Positions 8,272-18,217 of a DNA stretch of 50,264 bases are shown here, one piece after another. The stretch lies in contig JACRIN010000047.1 of assembly GCA_016220085.1 (NCBI GenBank), positions 1-50,264 on the forward strand, read 5' to 3'. The notes under the pieces are model-generated. The model saw nothing but the letters and a program-made list of their open reading frames with translations, made no database searches and was not told the origin of the DNA. A program made the translations under genes and the position numbers. Position 1 is the stretch's first letter. Each line of letters starts with the position of its first letter. Source of the DNA: Planctomycetota bacterium (lineage in GTDB: Bacteria > Planctomycetota > UBA1135 > GCA-002686595).

Positions 8272-9528
8272 ATGGAGCCCGCCGCTTCGTTGCCGCGAGA
8301 TGCCCGCGTCGTCGACGCGGGGCGCGCCTTCGCGGACGCGGAGCGCGCGTTCGCGGCGGTCGAGCTGCTCGAGCGCGAGCGCGGCACCCGCGCGGTCGGG
8401 CGGCCGCGCAGCGAGCGCCGCGCGCGCAGTCGGCGGCCGCGGATCGCGTTTCTCGGCTCGCGCGGGATCCCGGCGCGATACGGCGGCTTCGAGACGTTCG
8501 TCGAAGCGCTGTCGACGCGGCTGGTCGAGCGCGGCGTCGACGTCACGGTGTTCTGCGAGGGCGCGAGCGGCGAGCGCGAGCATCGCGGCGTCGAGCTGCG
8601 CCACGTGCGCGCGTGGGCGCCCGGTCCGCTGCGCACGCTGCAGTTCGACGGGCAGTGCCTCGCGTCGGCGTGCCGCGGCTTCGACGTCGTGTACATGCTC
8701 GGGTACGGCTCGAGCCCGTTCTGCGCGCTGCCGCGGCTGTTCGGCCGCCAGGTCTGGATCAACATGGACGGCCTGGAGTGGCGCCGCTCGAAGTGGAGCC
8801 CGCTCGCGCGCGCGTGGTTGCGTGCGTGCGAGCGAATCGCGGCGGCGACCGGCTCGCGGCTCGTCTTCGACAACGCGGCGTTGCGCGACGAGGTCAGCGC
8901 GCGTCTCGCGCTGCGCGTGCCGACATCGGTGCTCGAGTACGGCGCGGAGCTCTACCAGCGCGATGACGAGCTCGAAGCTCTCGCGCGCTTCGGTCTCGAG
9001 CCGCGCGGGTCCTCGCTGGTGGTCTGCCGCGTCGAACCCGAGAACCACGTCGTCGAGATCCTGCGTGCGCACGCCGCGGCGAACACACACCGGCCCTTGG
9101 TCGTCGTCGCGAACACCGAGATCGGTGGCGCTTGCGTCCGCGAGGTCGAGCGCGCCGTCGGTCCGAATGCGCGCCTGCTCGGCAGCGTGTACGACCAGCG
9201 TCTGCTGCTGCCGTTGCGTCGGCACGCGTTCGACTACGTGCACGGTCACAGCGTCGGCGGCACCAATCCGTCGCTGCTCGAGGCGATGGGCTGCGGCAAC
9301 GTCGTGCTCGCGCACGACAACGCGTTCAACCGAGAAACGCTCGCCGGCGCGGCGCTCTTCTGGAAGACGGAGGCCGAGCTCGTCGAACGTTTCCAAGAGA
9401 GTGAACGGCTCGCGCCGCGCGCGCGCGCAACGCTCGCTCGCGGGTGCACCGAACGCGTGCGCGACCACTACAACTGGGAACGCATCGCCGACGCGTACGC
9501 CGAGCTGATCCACGAGGCGTGCAAGTGA
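8272..9528 (+). CDS. Glycosyltransferase with DUF1972 N-terminal domain (rhamnosyltransferase-like)
   Basis: A 418-residue GT-B enzyme. After a 55-60 residue arginine-rich leader, the family signature IAFLGSRGIPARYGGFETF begins at about residue 62. This is typical of DUF1972/GT4 enzymes that add rhamnose or related sugars in exopolysaccharide assembly. The C-terminal GT1-type half has HSVGGTNPSLLEAMGCGN, the nucleotide-sugar binding E-containing motif. The ATG at 8272 was chosen because the longer frame back to 8155 is low-complexity; the leader is unusually long and the true start could be further downstream. Its stop overlaps the GTG of the next gene (GTGA). Confidence 0.85.
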   Translation: MEPAASLPRDARVVDAGRAFADAERAFAAVELLERERGTRAVGRPRSERRARSRRPRIAFLGSRGIPARYGGFETFVEALSTRLVERGVDVTVFCEGASGEREHRGVELRHVRAWAPGPLRTLQFDGQCLASACRGFDVVYMLGYGSSPFCALPRLFGRQVWINMDGLEWRRSKWSPLARAWLRACERIAAATGSRLVFDNAALRDEVSARLALRVPTSVLEYGAELYQRDDELEALARFGLEPRGSSLVVCRVEPENHVVEILRAHAAANTHRPLVVVANTEIGGACVREVERAVGPNARLLGSVYDQRLLLPLRRHAFDYVHGHSVGGTNPSLLEAMGCGNVVLAHDNAFNRETLAGAALFWKTEAELVERFQESERLAPRARATLARGCTERVRDHYNWERIADAYAELIHEACK

Positions 9529-11243
9529 CCGCCCGCGCGCTCGCCGCATCGCTCGCGCCGGCGTCGGATCGCGACGCGGCGACGCTGGATCGCGACGCGA
9601 CGGCGTCGAACGGCGGCGCGCCGCTGGTGATCGGCCACGTCGCGCGCGGCGAGGCGCCGGCGTGGCTCGCGCGCTGCCTGGACGCGCTCGCGCGCGAGCG
9701 CAAGCTCGATTGGAGCGCCGCGGACTCCGGCGAGCCCGCGCGCGACCCGGCGTGGGTGCGCTTCGACGCATGGCTCGCGAGGCGCGTGCTGCCGAGCTCG
9801 CGCGACGCGTGGACGTGCTCGGTCGAGCCGCACGCGACCCGCACGCGCGACGCGCTCGGCGCGCCGAATTCGCCCGGCGCGCGCTACGGCGCCAAGCGAG
9901 CTCGCTCGAACGACGCCTGCGCGCTGCGGATCGACGTCGACGGCACGGCTGGGCCGTGCGCGGAGACGGTTTGGAGCGTCCGATTCGGCGACGGCTCGCG
10001 CTACGCGAACGAGCTCGCGCGCGGCGACCAGACGTTGCGAATCGAGCTCCACGAGCGCGCACCCGACGGCACCGAACGTTGCCTCGCGAAGACGCGCACG
10101 AAGTCGCCGAACTCGCTGACGCTCGCGCGCAGCCGCGCGGCTTGGAAGGCGTCCGCGTTGCTCGAGCGCACGCTGCGACGGCACCTCGCGGGCGAACCGC
10201 TGCCGAGCCTCGCGCCGCACGATTCGCCGCTCGCGCACGCCGCCGAGAGTCGGCAGTCAACGTGCGACGCCGCGGGTCCTCCGCTCGCGCGCGACACCGA
10301 CGGTCGATCGCCGGAGCTCGGAGCGTCGACTCGGCCGCTCGCCGGCAACGCTCGGACCTGGCCGCTCGCGGTGCGCGCGCTCGCACGCGCCGCCGAACGC
10401 TCGCTCTGCGAGGACGCGTGGCGGCTCGCGTGGCGCGCGCGCGGCGAGGGCTTGCCGGACTCGGCGACGTGGCGGCCCGAGCATCAGCTCGCCGCTCCGC
10501 GCGGCCGGTTCTTCGCCGATCCGTTCCTGCTCGCGCACGCGGGCCGCGAGTGCCTCTTCTTCGAGGACTACGACGCGCGCTCGCGGCTCGGCAGGCTCGC
10601 GTGCGTCGAGCTCGCCGCCGATGGTTCCGCCGGGCCGGTGCAGCCGGTGTCGCACGCCGCGCACCATCTCTCGTATCCGTTCGTCTTCGAGCACGAAGGC
10701 GTCGCGTACATGCTGCCCGAGACGCACGAAACGCGGCGCATCGAGCTGTGGCGCGCCGAGAAGTTCCCGACCCGTTGGAAGCTCGATCGCGTGCTGATCG
10801 ACGGCCTCAAGGCGGTCGACGCGACGTGGTTCCGCCACGCGGAGCTCTTCTGGATCTTCGCGTGCGTCGCCGACGAGCGTGCGCCGCTTTCCGAGGAGCT
10901 CTGCGCGTTCTGGAGTCCGCATCCGTTCGGTCCGTGGACGCCTCACGCCGCGAACCCGATCGTCGACGATCCGTGCGGCGCGCGGCCGGCCGGTCGACCA
11001 TTCGTCGTCGGCGGCGCGCTCGTGCGGCCCGCGCAGGACGTCACCGGCGAATACGGCAAGCGCGTGCTCTTCCAGGAGCTCGTCCACCTCGATCCGACGC
11101 GCTACGAGGAGCGCAACGTCGGTTCGTTCGACGCCGACGGTGCGCTCGCGAGCGCGGGGACGCACCATTTCGATCGAGGCGCGCGCTTCGAGGTCGTCGA
11201 CGCGCGCACGACGCGCTTCAAGCGGCCGAGGTGGTTCCGATGA
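9525..11243 (+). CDS. GINT1-like (glucosamine inositolphosphorylceramide transferase N-terminal) protein
   Basis: 572 residues from a GTG that overlaps the preceding stop. The second half (about 320-572) matches the five-bladed propeller seen in GINT1_N-type proteins of polysaccharide loci: RGRFFADPFLLAHAGRECLF, HHLSYPFVFEHEGVAYMLPE, RRIELWRAEKFPTRW and AELFWIFACV. The family is usually joined to or placed beside glycosyltransferases and has GH43-like folds; its reaction is not settled in bacteria. The first half (about 30-290) looks like a formyltransferase-type or other alpha/beta domain in relatives, but here I can only see weak similarity (VIGHVARGEAPAWLARC). It lies between a DUF1972 glycosyltransferase and the flippase. 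Confidence 0.75.
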   Translation: MTARALAASLAPASDRDAATLDRDATASNGGAPLVIGHVARGEAPAWLARCLDALARERKLDWSAADSGEPARDPAWVRFDAWLARRVLPSSRDAWTCSVEPHATRTRDALGAPNSPGARYGAKRARSNDACALRIDVDGTAGPCAETVWSVRFGDGSRYANELARGDQTLRIELHERAPDGTERCLAKTRTKSPNSLTLARSRAAWKASALLERTLRRHLAGEPLPSLAPHDSPLAHAAESRQSTCDAAGPPLARDTDGRSPELGASTRPLAGNARTWPLAVRALARAAERSLCEDAWRLAWRARGEGLPDSATWRPEHQLAAPRGRFFADPFLLAHAGRECLFFEDYDARSRLGRLACVELAADGSAGPVQPVSHAAHHLSYPFVFEHEGVAYMLPETHETRRIELWRAEKFPTRWKLDRVLIDGLKAVDATWFRHAELFWIFACVADERAPLSEELCAFWSPHPFGPWTPHAANPIVDDPCGARPAGRPFVVGGALVRPAQDVTGEYGKRVLFQELVHLDPTRYEERNVGSFDADGALASAGTHHFDRGARFEVVDARTTRFKRPRWFR

Positions 11244-12532
11244 GCGCGACGCGGAGGCTGCGCGAGCGCGTCACCGCCGCGATCGGACGCTCGGCGTTGG
11301 TCACCGTCGACCAAGCGTTGGTCAGCGGCTCGAACCTGCTGGTGACCGTGCTCTTGGTGCGCACGCTCGGGCTCGCGGAGTTCGGGCGCTTCTCGCTCTG
11401 GTGGATGGCGGTCGTGTTCGCGCAGAGCCTGCAGCAAGCGTGCATCGGCACGCCGATGCTGACGATCGGACCGAAGGAGGAACGGCGTGACGGCGCGGAG
11501 TACTACGCCGCGGTCGCTCGGCTCGAAGTCGCGTTCCTCGCGCTGGTCGCCGTGCTCGGCGGCGCGCTCGCGTTGCCGTTGGCGAGCGCGACCGGGCTGC
11601 ATCTAGAGGGTTGGGGCGAGCTCGCGGCGCTGCTCGCGGTCGCCGTCGCCCGCAATGCGCACGATTTCCTGCGCCAGAGCGGCTTCGCGCGCGGACGCAA
11701 GGCGTGGGTGCTCGCGCTCGACGCGCTCGCGTACGGCGGCCAGCTCGTCCTGTTGCTCGCGCTCGCCGCGAGCGACGGATTGACGACGACGACCGCGCTC
11801 TGCGCGCTCGCCGCGAGCAGCGCGTTCGGCGTCGCGTTCGGTGCGGCGACGTTCGGAGCCTTTCGCGCGGCGCCTGGCGCGGTCGCGCGCGCGCTGCGGC
11901 GGCATGCTCGGATGTCGCGCTGGCTGGCGGCGCTCTCGGTCGCGCAGTGGTTCACGTCGAACGCGTACGCGGCGGCGGCGGGCGTCGTGCTCGGACCCGC
12001 GGCCGTCGCGGTGCTCAAAGCGGGCCAGACGATCCTCGGCGTGTTGCACGTGCTCATGCTCGCCGTCGAGAACGTCGTGCCGGTGCGCGCGGCGGGCATC
12101 GCGGCGCGCGGCGCGTGGGATGAGCTCGATCGCTACCTCGCGCGCCTCGCGCGACTCGGCGGCGCTGCGACGGTGGCGGTGTCGGCGCTGGTCGCGCTCT
12201 GCGCGGCGCCGCTGTCGCGCTGGGTGTACGGCTTCGAGAGCGCGGAGCAGACGTTGGTGATCCGCGGCTTCGCGTTGCTCTACCCGTGCCTCTTCGCGAT
12301 CGCGCTGCTCGGGATCCGCTTGCGGACGCACGAGCGCACGCGGCCGATTTTCGTCGCGCAGCTGCTCGGCGCGTCGGTGTCGCTGGTCGCAGCGAGCTCG
12401 ATGGTCGAAGTCTTCGGCCTCATCGGCGCGTTGACCGGGATCGTCCTTCAGCAGGTGCTCGTGCTGTTGGTGCTGCTCTACGCGCAGCCGTCGTCGTCGC
12501 GCGCGTCGGTCGGAACCGCGCAGGTCACCTGA
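11240..12532 (+). CDS. Wzx-type polysaccharide flippase (oligosaccharide translocase)
   Basis: A 430-residue membrane protein with about 12 hydrophobic segments and no signal peptide. The N-terminus has the MOP-superfamily pattern of a short basic stretch followed by VDQALVSGSNLLVTVLLVRTL and GLAEFGRFSLWW, as in Wzx/RfbX and related translocases that move undecaprenyl-linked repeat units across the inner membrane. The ATG overlaps the stop of the GINT1-like gene (ATGA), so it is translationally coupled. Its end overlaps the converging glycosyltransferase gene by 8 bp. No other flippase is seen in the locus, which supports a Wzx/Wzy-dependent pathway. Confidence 0.88.
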   Translation: MSATRRLRERVTAAIGRSALVTVDQALVSGSNLLVTVLLVRTLGLAEFGRFSLWWMAVVFAQSLQQACIGTPMLTIGPKEERRDGAEYYAAVARLEVAFLALVAVLGGALALPLASATGLHLEGWGELAALLAVAVARNAHDFLRQSGFARGRKAWVLALDALAYGGQLVLLLALAASDGLTTTTALCALAASSAFGVAFGAATFGAFRAAPGAVARALRRHARMSRWLAALSVAQWFTSNAYAAAAGVVLGPAAVAVLKAGQTILGVLHVLMLAVENVVPVRAAGIAARGAWDELDRYLARLARLGGAATVAVSALVALCAAPLSRWVYGFESAEQTLVIRGFALLYPCLFAIALLGIRLRTHERTRPIFVAQLLGASVSLVAASSMVEVFGLIGALTGIVLQQVLVLLVLLYAQPSSSRASVGTAQVT

Positions 12533-13679
12533 GCGAGTCGATCGCGCCCGCGCCGTAGAGCTCGACGAGCGTGCGCCGAGCGACCGACGACCACGCGAAC
12601 TCCGCGTCGATCATCGCGCGGCCGCGCAGGCCGAGTTCGGCGAGCTCGCCGCGTTCTTGGAGCGTCGCGACACGCGCGAGCGCCGCCGCGATGTCCTCGG
12701 CGTCGTTGCGTTCGAGCACCAAGCCCGCGCCCCAGCGCTCGATTTCCTCGCCGAGGTTGGTTTCGCGGCTGACGACGCACGGCAGGCCGAGCGCGGCGGC
12801 TTCGAGCACGCTCATCGGCATGCCTTCGGTGCGCGACGGCTGCAGGAACGCGTCGCACGCCGCGAGTTGCGCGAGCTTCGCGTCGCCGAAGAGCTCGCCG
12901 ACGAAGCGCACGCGCTCCGCGACGCCGGCGGCGAGCGCGCGCGACTTCAGCCGCTCGCGATCGGGGCCGTCGCCGACGAGCATGAGCTCTCCCGCGCCGC
13001 CCGCGCGAACGTGCAGCGCGAAACCGTCGATGAGGAGGTCCAGGCCCTTCTCGTGCTGCACCAGGCGGCCGCAGGTGCCGAAGCTCGGCCGTGCGACGCT
13101 CGGCGGCGCGGCGCTCGTCCGGACGCTCGGCGCCACGACCGGTCGAGCGAGCGGCTCCTGACCGTTCGGCACGACGACGGCGCGCGCGCGCGGCTCGAGC
13201 GCCAGGAGCTCGTCGCGTTCACACGTCGAGAACACCTGCACCGCGCGCGCGCCGCGCAGCACGAACGCGTCGAAGAGCGCCAGATAGATCCGCTTCTTCG
13301 CGCGACTGCGGCCGACGTTCGGCGCGCGATACGCGCCGTGGGGAGTCAGGATCCACGGCAAGCCGCGCGCGGCGAGACGACGCGCGCACGCGTGGAACTC
13401 GGGCTGGAATCCGCCGTGGAAGTGGAAGACCGTGTCGGCGTCGGCGTGATCGAGCGCGCGCAAGAGCTCGCGATCGACGCGTCGCAGCGAACGCCAGCGG
13501 AAGAGTCGCAACCGGTATTCGCGCGACGGCGTCTCCGCGCGCGCATCGACGGTCAGACCCCAGACCTCGACGTCGACGCCGGCGCGCCGCTGCGCGGAAG
13601 CGAGCCCGTGCACCGCGCGGTTGACGCCGTTGGGACGCTCGGGATTCGCTTTGCCGATCACGACGTGGACGAGCTTCAT
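12525..13679 (-). CDS. GT4-family glycosyltransferase
   Basis: A 384-residue GT-B glycosyltransferase. The N-terminal half shows GKANPERPNGVNRAVHGL and WILTPHGAYR (the HGAY acceptor-site histidine region). The C-terminal half has the donor-site sequence RTEGMPMSVLEAAALGLPCVV, with the EX7E-type glutamates. It is the last gene of the minus-strand glycosyltransferase run and overlaps the upstream gene by 4 bp (ATG inside the previous stop). Sugar specificity cannot be read from the sequence. The many ORF-like extensions on its upstream side belong to the next gene in another frame. Confidence 0.88.
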   Translation of the reverse strand: MKLVHVVIGKANPERPNGVNRAVHGLASAQRRAGVDVEVWGLTVDARAETPSREYRLRLFRWRSLRRVDRELLRALDHADADTVFHFHGGFQPEFHACARRLAARGLPWILTPHGAYRAPNVGRSRAKKRIYLALFDAFVLRGARAVQVFSTCERDELLALEPRARAVVVPNGQEPLARPVVAPSVRTSAAPPSVARPSFGTCGRLVQHEKGLDLLIDGFALHVRAGGAGELMLVGDGPDRERLKSRALAAGVAERVRFVGELFGDAKLAQLAACDAFLQPSRTEGMPMSVLEAAALGLPCVVSRETNLGEEIERWGAGLVLERNDAEDIAAALARVATLQERGELAELGLRGRAMIDAEFAWSSVARRTLVELYGAGAIDSLR

Positions 13680-14872
13680 GCCGCGAGCTCCGCTGCGCGC
13701 GCGGCGGCGAGTTCGGCGTACAACGCCGCGAACTCGCTGCAATAGCGCGAGACGCCGAAGTGCTCGCGTTGGCGCGCGCGACCGGCCCGGCCCAGCGCGC
13801 GAGCGAAGTCGGGCTCGTCGAGCAGTCGCGCGAGCGCTCGCGCGAGCTCCTCCGCGTCTCCCGGCGTGAAGTGCAGCCCCGTGACGCCGTCCTCGACGAT
13901 CTCGATCAGCCCGCCGTGCCGCGCGGCGACCACGGGACGCTCGCGCGTCATCGCTTCCGCCGCGACCAGCCCGAACGACTCCGGCAAGAGCGACGGCACC
14001 GCGACGACGTCGGCGGCGCGGTAGAGCAAGTCGACGTCGCGACGGAACGGCAGACGGACGACGCGGTCGCGGAAACGCGACGCGGCGATCCGGCGCTCGA
14101 GCTCGGCGACGAAGCGCTCCTGCCCCGGCGGCGCGTCGCCGGCGAACAGAAGCCGCGCGTCCGGTCGAGCGTCCGCGACGCGCTCGACCGCGTCGAGCAG
14201 CAGCGCTTGGCCTTTCAACGCGTTGACGCGGCCGACCAGGAGGGTCCACGCGGCGTGCGGGTCGATCCCGAGCTCGCGACGCGCGTCGACGGCGCTCGCG
14301 ACGTCCGCGCGCGGCGCGAACTCCGGCACGCCGTTGCGCACGACGCGACAATGGCGTTCCAGGCGCAGATCGAGGCCGAGCAAGTGCGAACGCGTCGCCT
14401 CGGAGTTCGCGACGACGATGTCGGAGAGTCCGCCGAACAGACCCGCGAGCCCGCGCGCGAGCCAGCGCGGCCGCAGCATGATCTCGTGGACGTGCGTGAC
14501 GTGCGGAACGCCCTCCGCGCGCGCGGCGAACGCGCCCGGCGGCACGACGATCGTGTTGGTGTGGACGACGTCCGGCCGATGGCGTCGGATCAGGCTGCGC
14601 GCCCACGCGATCGACCGCGGCAGGTCGCGCGCGGCCGACAGCAGCCCGCGCGGCGCGAGCGTCGCGCGGCCACAGACGCACAGCGGCCCGAGCTCGACCG
14701 TCGCGCCGGCATCGCGCAGCGGCTCGACGAGCGGCCCGAGGCGCGGCAACGCGATGACGCAGCGGAAGCGCTCGCGATCGAGCCCGCGCGCGAGCTGCAG
14801 CAGCGTCTGATCGGACCCGTAGAGCTCCGCCGACGCGTGGAAGAACAGGATCGTCGTCCGCGGGTCGCGCAC
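13676..14872 (-). CDS. GT4-family glycosyltransferase
   Basis: A GT-B enzyme of 398 residues: the N-terminal domain opens FFHASAELYGSDQTLLQLARGL, has VVHTNTIVVPPGAFAA and HVTHVHEI, and the C-terminal domain has LLVGRVNALKGQALLLDAVE, VPSLLPESFGLVAAEAMTRE (donor-binding E-motif) and GGLIEIVEDGVTGL. I place the start at the GTG (14872, V-R-D-P-R-T-T), 2 bp after the acetyltransferase stop; a CTG four codons earlier (no good precedent) would overlap it. Acts in the cytoplasm on the lipid-linked repeat unit. Specificity unknown. Confidence 0.87.
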   Translation of the reverse strand: MRDPRTTILFFHASAELYGSDQTLLQLARGLDRERFRCVIALPRLGPLVEPLRDAGATVELGPLCVCGRATLAPRGLLSAARDLPRSIAWARSLIRRHRPDVVHTNTIVVPPGAFAARAEGVPHVTHVHEIMLRPRWLARGLAGLFGGLSDIVVANSEATRSHLLGLDLRLERHCRVVRNGVPEFAPRADVASAVDARRELGIDPHAAWTLLVGRVNALKGQALLLDAVERVADARPDARLLFAGDAPPGQERFVAELERRIAASRFRDRVVRLPFRRDVDLLYRAADVVAVPSLLPESFGLVAAEAMTRERPVVAARHGGLIEIVEDGVTGLHFTPGDAEELARALARLLDEPDFARALGRAGRARQREHFGVSRYCSEFAALYAELAAARAAELAA

Positions 14873-14874
14873 GG

Positions 14875-15606
14875 TCAGGCGCTCCTCGCGAGCGCTCGCT
14901 CGCGACGCTTCAAGATCCGCGCGGGCACTCCGCCGACGATGCAACCCGGCGGAACGCTCTTCGTGACGACCGCGCCGGCGGCGACGATCGAGCCGGTGCC
15001 GATGCGCACGCCGGCGAGGATCGAGACGTTCGCGCCGATCCAGCAGTCGTCCTCGATGACGACGCCCTCGCGCTCGACGCCTTGCTCCTTGATCGGCCGA
15101 TCGATGTCCGCGAAGACGTGATTCTCCGGCAGGATCGACACGCGCGGCCCGAGCAGCACGTCGCGCCCCAGCTCGACGAATCCGGACGCGCCGATCCAGC
15201 AATAGGCGCCGATCGCGGAACCCGAGCCGACCTTCAAGCCTTCGCCGAGATCGACGCCGTAGTAGGACGACGGACGGATCGACGCGAAGCGGCCGATCGT
15301 GACGTCGTCGCCGAGCGTGATGCCGCGGCGCGCGAGCCCTTGGACTTCGGCGAGCTCCTCGATCTTGACGTTGCGACCGACGGTGATGCGCCCCGGGCTC
15401 GTGATGCGCACGCCGCGCGCGATGAAGAGCCGCGGACCGGATGCGCGAAGACGCGGGCGCAGCCACAGCCCGCGCAGCAGCGCGAGGCCGGTGCGCGCGA
15501 GGATGCCGAACGCCTCCGCTTCGCCGAGCTCGTCGGTCTCCGCGGTCGGCGCGCGACCGCGCACGCGGCGCAATGCGAGCGAATGGAGGGTGCGGAAGAG
15601 CGTCAT
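14875..15606 (-). CDS. Hexapeptide-repeat (left-handed beta-helix) acyltransferase
   Basis: 243 residues. From about residue 75 there are hexapeptide repeats ([56 protein letters not shown]) ending in [20 protein letters not shown], the standard C-terminus of the WbbJ/CysE-like acetyltransferases of surface polysaccharides. The histidine of [13 protein letters not shown] is a candidate catalytic residue. It presumably O-acetylates a sugar of the repeat unit using acetyl-CoA. It sits between two glycosyltransferases, overlapping the upstream one by 4 bp. Confidence 0.92.
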   Translation of the reverse strand: MTLFRTLHSLALRRVRGRAPTAETDELGEAEAFGILARTGLALLRGLWLRPRLRASGPRLFIARGVRITSPGRITVGRNVKIEELAEVQGLARRGITLGDDVTIGRFASIRPSSYYGVDLGEGLKVGSGSAIGAYCWIGASGFVELGRDVLLGPRVSILPENHVFADIDRPIKEQGVEREGVVIEDDCWIGANVSILAGVRIGTGSIVAAGAVVTKSVPPGCIVGGVPARILKRRERALARSA

Positions 15607-16859
15607 GCGGCCCTTTCGACGCGGCGCCGCTCGGCGAGCGCGTAGAACTCGTCGAGGCGCGCGCCTTTCGCCGGCCACGTCGCGTGTTCGAGCGCCCAAC
15701 GATGCGCGGTCCACGCGAGCGAGCTCCTGAGCTCCTCGTCGCCGTGCAATTTCGCGAGCGCGGCGGCCAGACCGGCCGCGGTCGCGTCGAAATCGCGCGC
15801 GACCGGCACCTTCAGGCCGCGCCCGTCGGCCGCCATCTCGCCGGGACCGCCGTGATCGAGGCACACGATCGGCGCGCCGCACGCGAACGCCTCGACGACG
15901 ACCATGCCCGCGCCCTCGAACGACGGGAACAGGAACACGTCGGCGCGCCGCATCTCGGCGAGCACGTCGCCGCGCGGGCGCTTGCCGAGCAACGAGACGC
16001 TGCGCTCGAGCCCGAGCTCGCGAATGCGCGCCTGGAGCGCCGCGCGACACGGTCCGTCGCCGACCAGCGTGAACGTCGCGTCGGGCGCGAGCGCATGGAA
16101 GCGCGCGAACGCCTCCAACGCGAGCCGCACGCCTTTCAAGTCGACCAAGCGGCCGGCGTAGAGCACCGAGAAGCGCTGCGAACGCGCGAAACGCGAGCGC
16201 GGCAAGGCTTCGAGCTCGGTGCCGCACGCGAGGAACGGCCGCGTCTTCGCGCGCCACGGACGCGGGAGCTCGGCGGCGAAATCCTGGCCGATGCTGAGGA
16301 TCAAGTCCGCCTTCGCGCGCGTCAGCCAGAGCAGCGGATCGCAGAGCTCGCCGCAGCACTTGAGCGCGGCCTTCGCGAGCTCCGCTGCGCGCAAGCGCCA
16401 GTTCGAGCGTTCGAGGAAGCGATCGGGCACGCGCTCGTGGCGTCCGACCGGGCCCCACACGAACGGCTTGCCGACGAGACACAGCCCCGACGGGATCCAG
16501 CTCGACGCGAACGTCACGTGGTGGACGACGTCGAAGTCGACGCGGCGATCGAGCGCGCGCGCTCGCGCGGCGAGGCCGAGCTGCCAGAGATAGAAGTAGA
16601 GCATCGCGCCGCGCTCGCCGCGCTTCCACCAGCGCGCCCAGCGCGGCAGGTCGAAGCCTTCGACGTGCAGGCTCGTCAGCCTGAGCTCGCGCGCTTCCGC
16701 GACGATCCGCGCGACGTTGTTCTCGCGAGTCAGCAGCCAAACGTCGTGGCGCAACGCGATCTCGCGCACCCAGTTCCAGCCGATGCCCGCCTCCGAGCCC
16801 AGGCCTGGCTCGCACGAGTACGCGCTGACGAGGACGCGACGCCGCGGCGCGGTGCTCAT
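15603..16859 (-). CDS. GT4-family glycosyltransferase
   Basis: 418 residues. The N-terminus ([23 protein letters not shown]) is a well-known opening for a subset of GT4 enzymes in EPS clusters, followed by [13 protein letters not shown] and [10 protein letters not shown]. The C-terminal half has [25 protein letters not shown], and [31 protein letters not shown], the donor-binding region. The ATG overlaps the stop of the upstream O-antigen ligase-like gene by 4 bp, so the two are probably translated together. Acceptor and donor unknown. Confidence 0.9.
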   Translation of the reverse strand: MSTAPRRRVLVSAYSCEPGLGSEAGIGWNWVREIALRHDVWLLTRENNVARIVAEARELRLTSLHVEGFDLPRWARWWKRGERGAMLYFYLWQLGLAARARALDRRVDFDVVHHVTFASSWIPSGLCLVGKPFVWGPVGRHERVPDRFLERSNWRLRAAELAKAALKCCGELCDPLLWLTRAKADLILSIGQDFAAELPRPWRAKTRPFLACGTELEALPRSRFARSQRFSVLYAGRLVDLKGVRLALEAFARFHALAPDATFTLVGDGPCRAALQARIRELGLERSVSLLGKRPRGDVLAEMRRADVFLFPSFEGAGMVVVEAFACGAPIVCLDHGGPGEMAADGRGLKVPVARDFDATAAGLAAALAKLHGDEELRSSLAWTAHRWALEHATWPAKGARLDEFYALAERRRVERAA

Positions 16860-18217
16860 GCGCGCGCTCCCGCCCGCAACGGGCCGTCGAGCTCGACGTC
16901 GCTGGTTCGCGCGGCGCGCCGGCGCACACCGATCACCGCGATGGGGAACAGCGCGAAGAAGAAGAGCATCAGCGGGTTCGGCCAGCCGCAAATGCCGAAG
17001 CTCGTCCCGTTGCTGATCGCCGCGAGCAACCCGAGCGCGAAGATCGCGAGCCACGCGCCGCGGTCGGAGTCGAACTCGCGCGCGCGGATCCACGCCGTCC
17101 GGAGCGGCAGCGCGAGGATCGCGAGCAGCGCGAAGAACCCGGGCACGCCGGCGAAGAGCAGCGCGGCGAGATACGCGTTGTGCGCGTTCGTCCAGTACGT
17201 CCCCGCGTGCCAGAAGCCGCCGGACTCGCTGAGGTTCAGGTAGCCGTTGCCGACCAGCGGGTGCAGACGGACCGCGTCCTCGAAGAGGTGCGCCCAGAGC
17301 TCGGTTCGGCCTGTGCCGGTGCGCAGGTTGGCGACGCTGTCGCCGCGCAGGAACCACGTTTCGATCGTCTCGACGTTGAACGAGGTCCACAGCAGCGCGG
17401 CGAGCCCGAGCGCGAGCCCGCACGCCCACTGACGCCGCGATCCGCGCAGCGTCGACGACCACAGCACGATCTCCGCGAGCAGCGTCGCCGTCATCGCGGT
17501 CCGCGAACGCGCCATCACCAACGTCGCCGCTCCGGCGAGCACACAGATCGCGGGGACCAGTCGTTCGCGCCACCATCGTTCGCGGCGCTCGGGCGGATCC
17601 TTGAGCTCGTAGCTCGCCCACAACGTCAACAGCGCGCCGACGGTGCCGAGGCTCTCCGCGTTGATCAGACGATTGCCCGCGCGCACCATGCCGTTCTCGG
17701 CGACGTGCAGCGCGAGCCCGGGATCGAGCCGCGCGTACACCGCGGTGACGACGATCAACGGCAGCAGCGCGAGCGCGTGCCACCGAAGGACGCAGCGCAG
17801 CGACGGCGCGCGCGCCGCGTCGTTCCAGAGCAGCACGCCGAGCAACACGAACGCGACGAGCTCGCCCAACCGCATCAACGCGACCGAAGGATCCGGCGCG
17901 CGCGGCAGACCGAGCGTGGTCCAGAGCACGAAGAAGAGGATCGGTAGGTAGCGCGGATCGCCGAGCGGTCGCGCGGCCGCGCGGCGCGTCACCAACAGCG
18001 CGACGACCGCCGCGGCGGTGCCCGCGCGCAGCACGAGCTTGGTGAAGACGACGCTGGAGCCGAAGTCGTCGAGCCCCTGCATCCCGCCGTCGGTGGTGCT
18101 GAGCGTCAGGAACGGCGCGAAGCTGAGGTAGTAGAGCAGGTACGCGAGCGAACGCGCGCCGGAAAGCCACCACGCGAACACCGCGGACGCGAGCAGGACG
18201 ACGAGACCGAAAGTCAT
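16856..18217 (-). CDS. O-antigen ligase/Wzy-type polymerase
   Basis: A 453-residue inner-membrane protein with about ten hydrophobic segments. It contains the periplasmic loop expected of the Wzy_C/O-antigen ligase family, with the motif [21 protein letters not shown] followed by GNGYLNLSE and THNAYLAAL (here [10 protein letters not shown]), close to the catalytic H-x-x-Y/H region. The family polymerises lipid-linked repeat units or ligates them to an acceptor; with a flippase and a BY-kinase in the same locus, polymerase (Wzy) is the more likely role. Overlaps the next gene's ATG by 4 bp and is overlapped by the upstream stop. Confidence 0.87.
   Translation of the reverse strand: MTFGLVVLLASAVFAWWLSGARSLAYLLYYLSFAPFLTLSTTDGGMQGLDDFGSSVVFTKLVLRAGTAAAVVALLVTRRAAARPLGDPRYLPILFFVLWTTLGLPRAPDPSVALMRLGELVAFVLLGVLLWNDAARAPSLRCVLRWHALALLPLIVVTAVYARLDPGLALHVAENGMVRAGNRLINAESLGTVGALLTLWASYELKDPPERRERWWRERLVPAICVLAGAATLVMARSRTAMTATLLAEIVLWSSTLRGSRRQWACGLALGLAALLWTSFNVETIETWFLRGDSVANLRTGTGRTELWAHLFEDAVRLHPLVGNGYLNLSESGGFWHAGTYWTNAHNAYLAALLFAGVPGFFALLAILALPLRTAWIRAREFDSDRGAWLAIFALGLLAAISNGTSFGICGWPNPLMLFFFALFPIAVIGVRRRAARTSDVELDGPLRAGARA

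Noticed and set aside
9662..11239. Upstream part of a long frame that includes the flippase
   Set aside because: Only the part from 11240 has membrane segments; the rest overlaps the GINT1-like gene in another frame.
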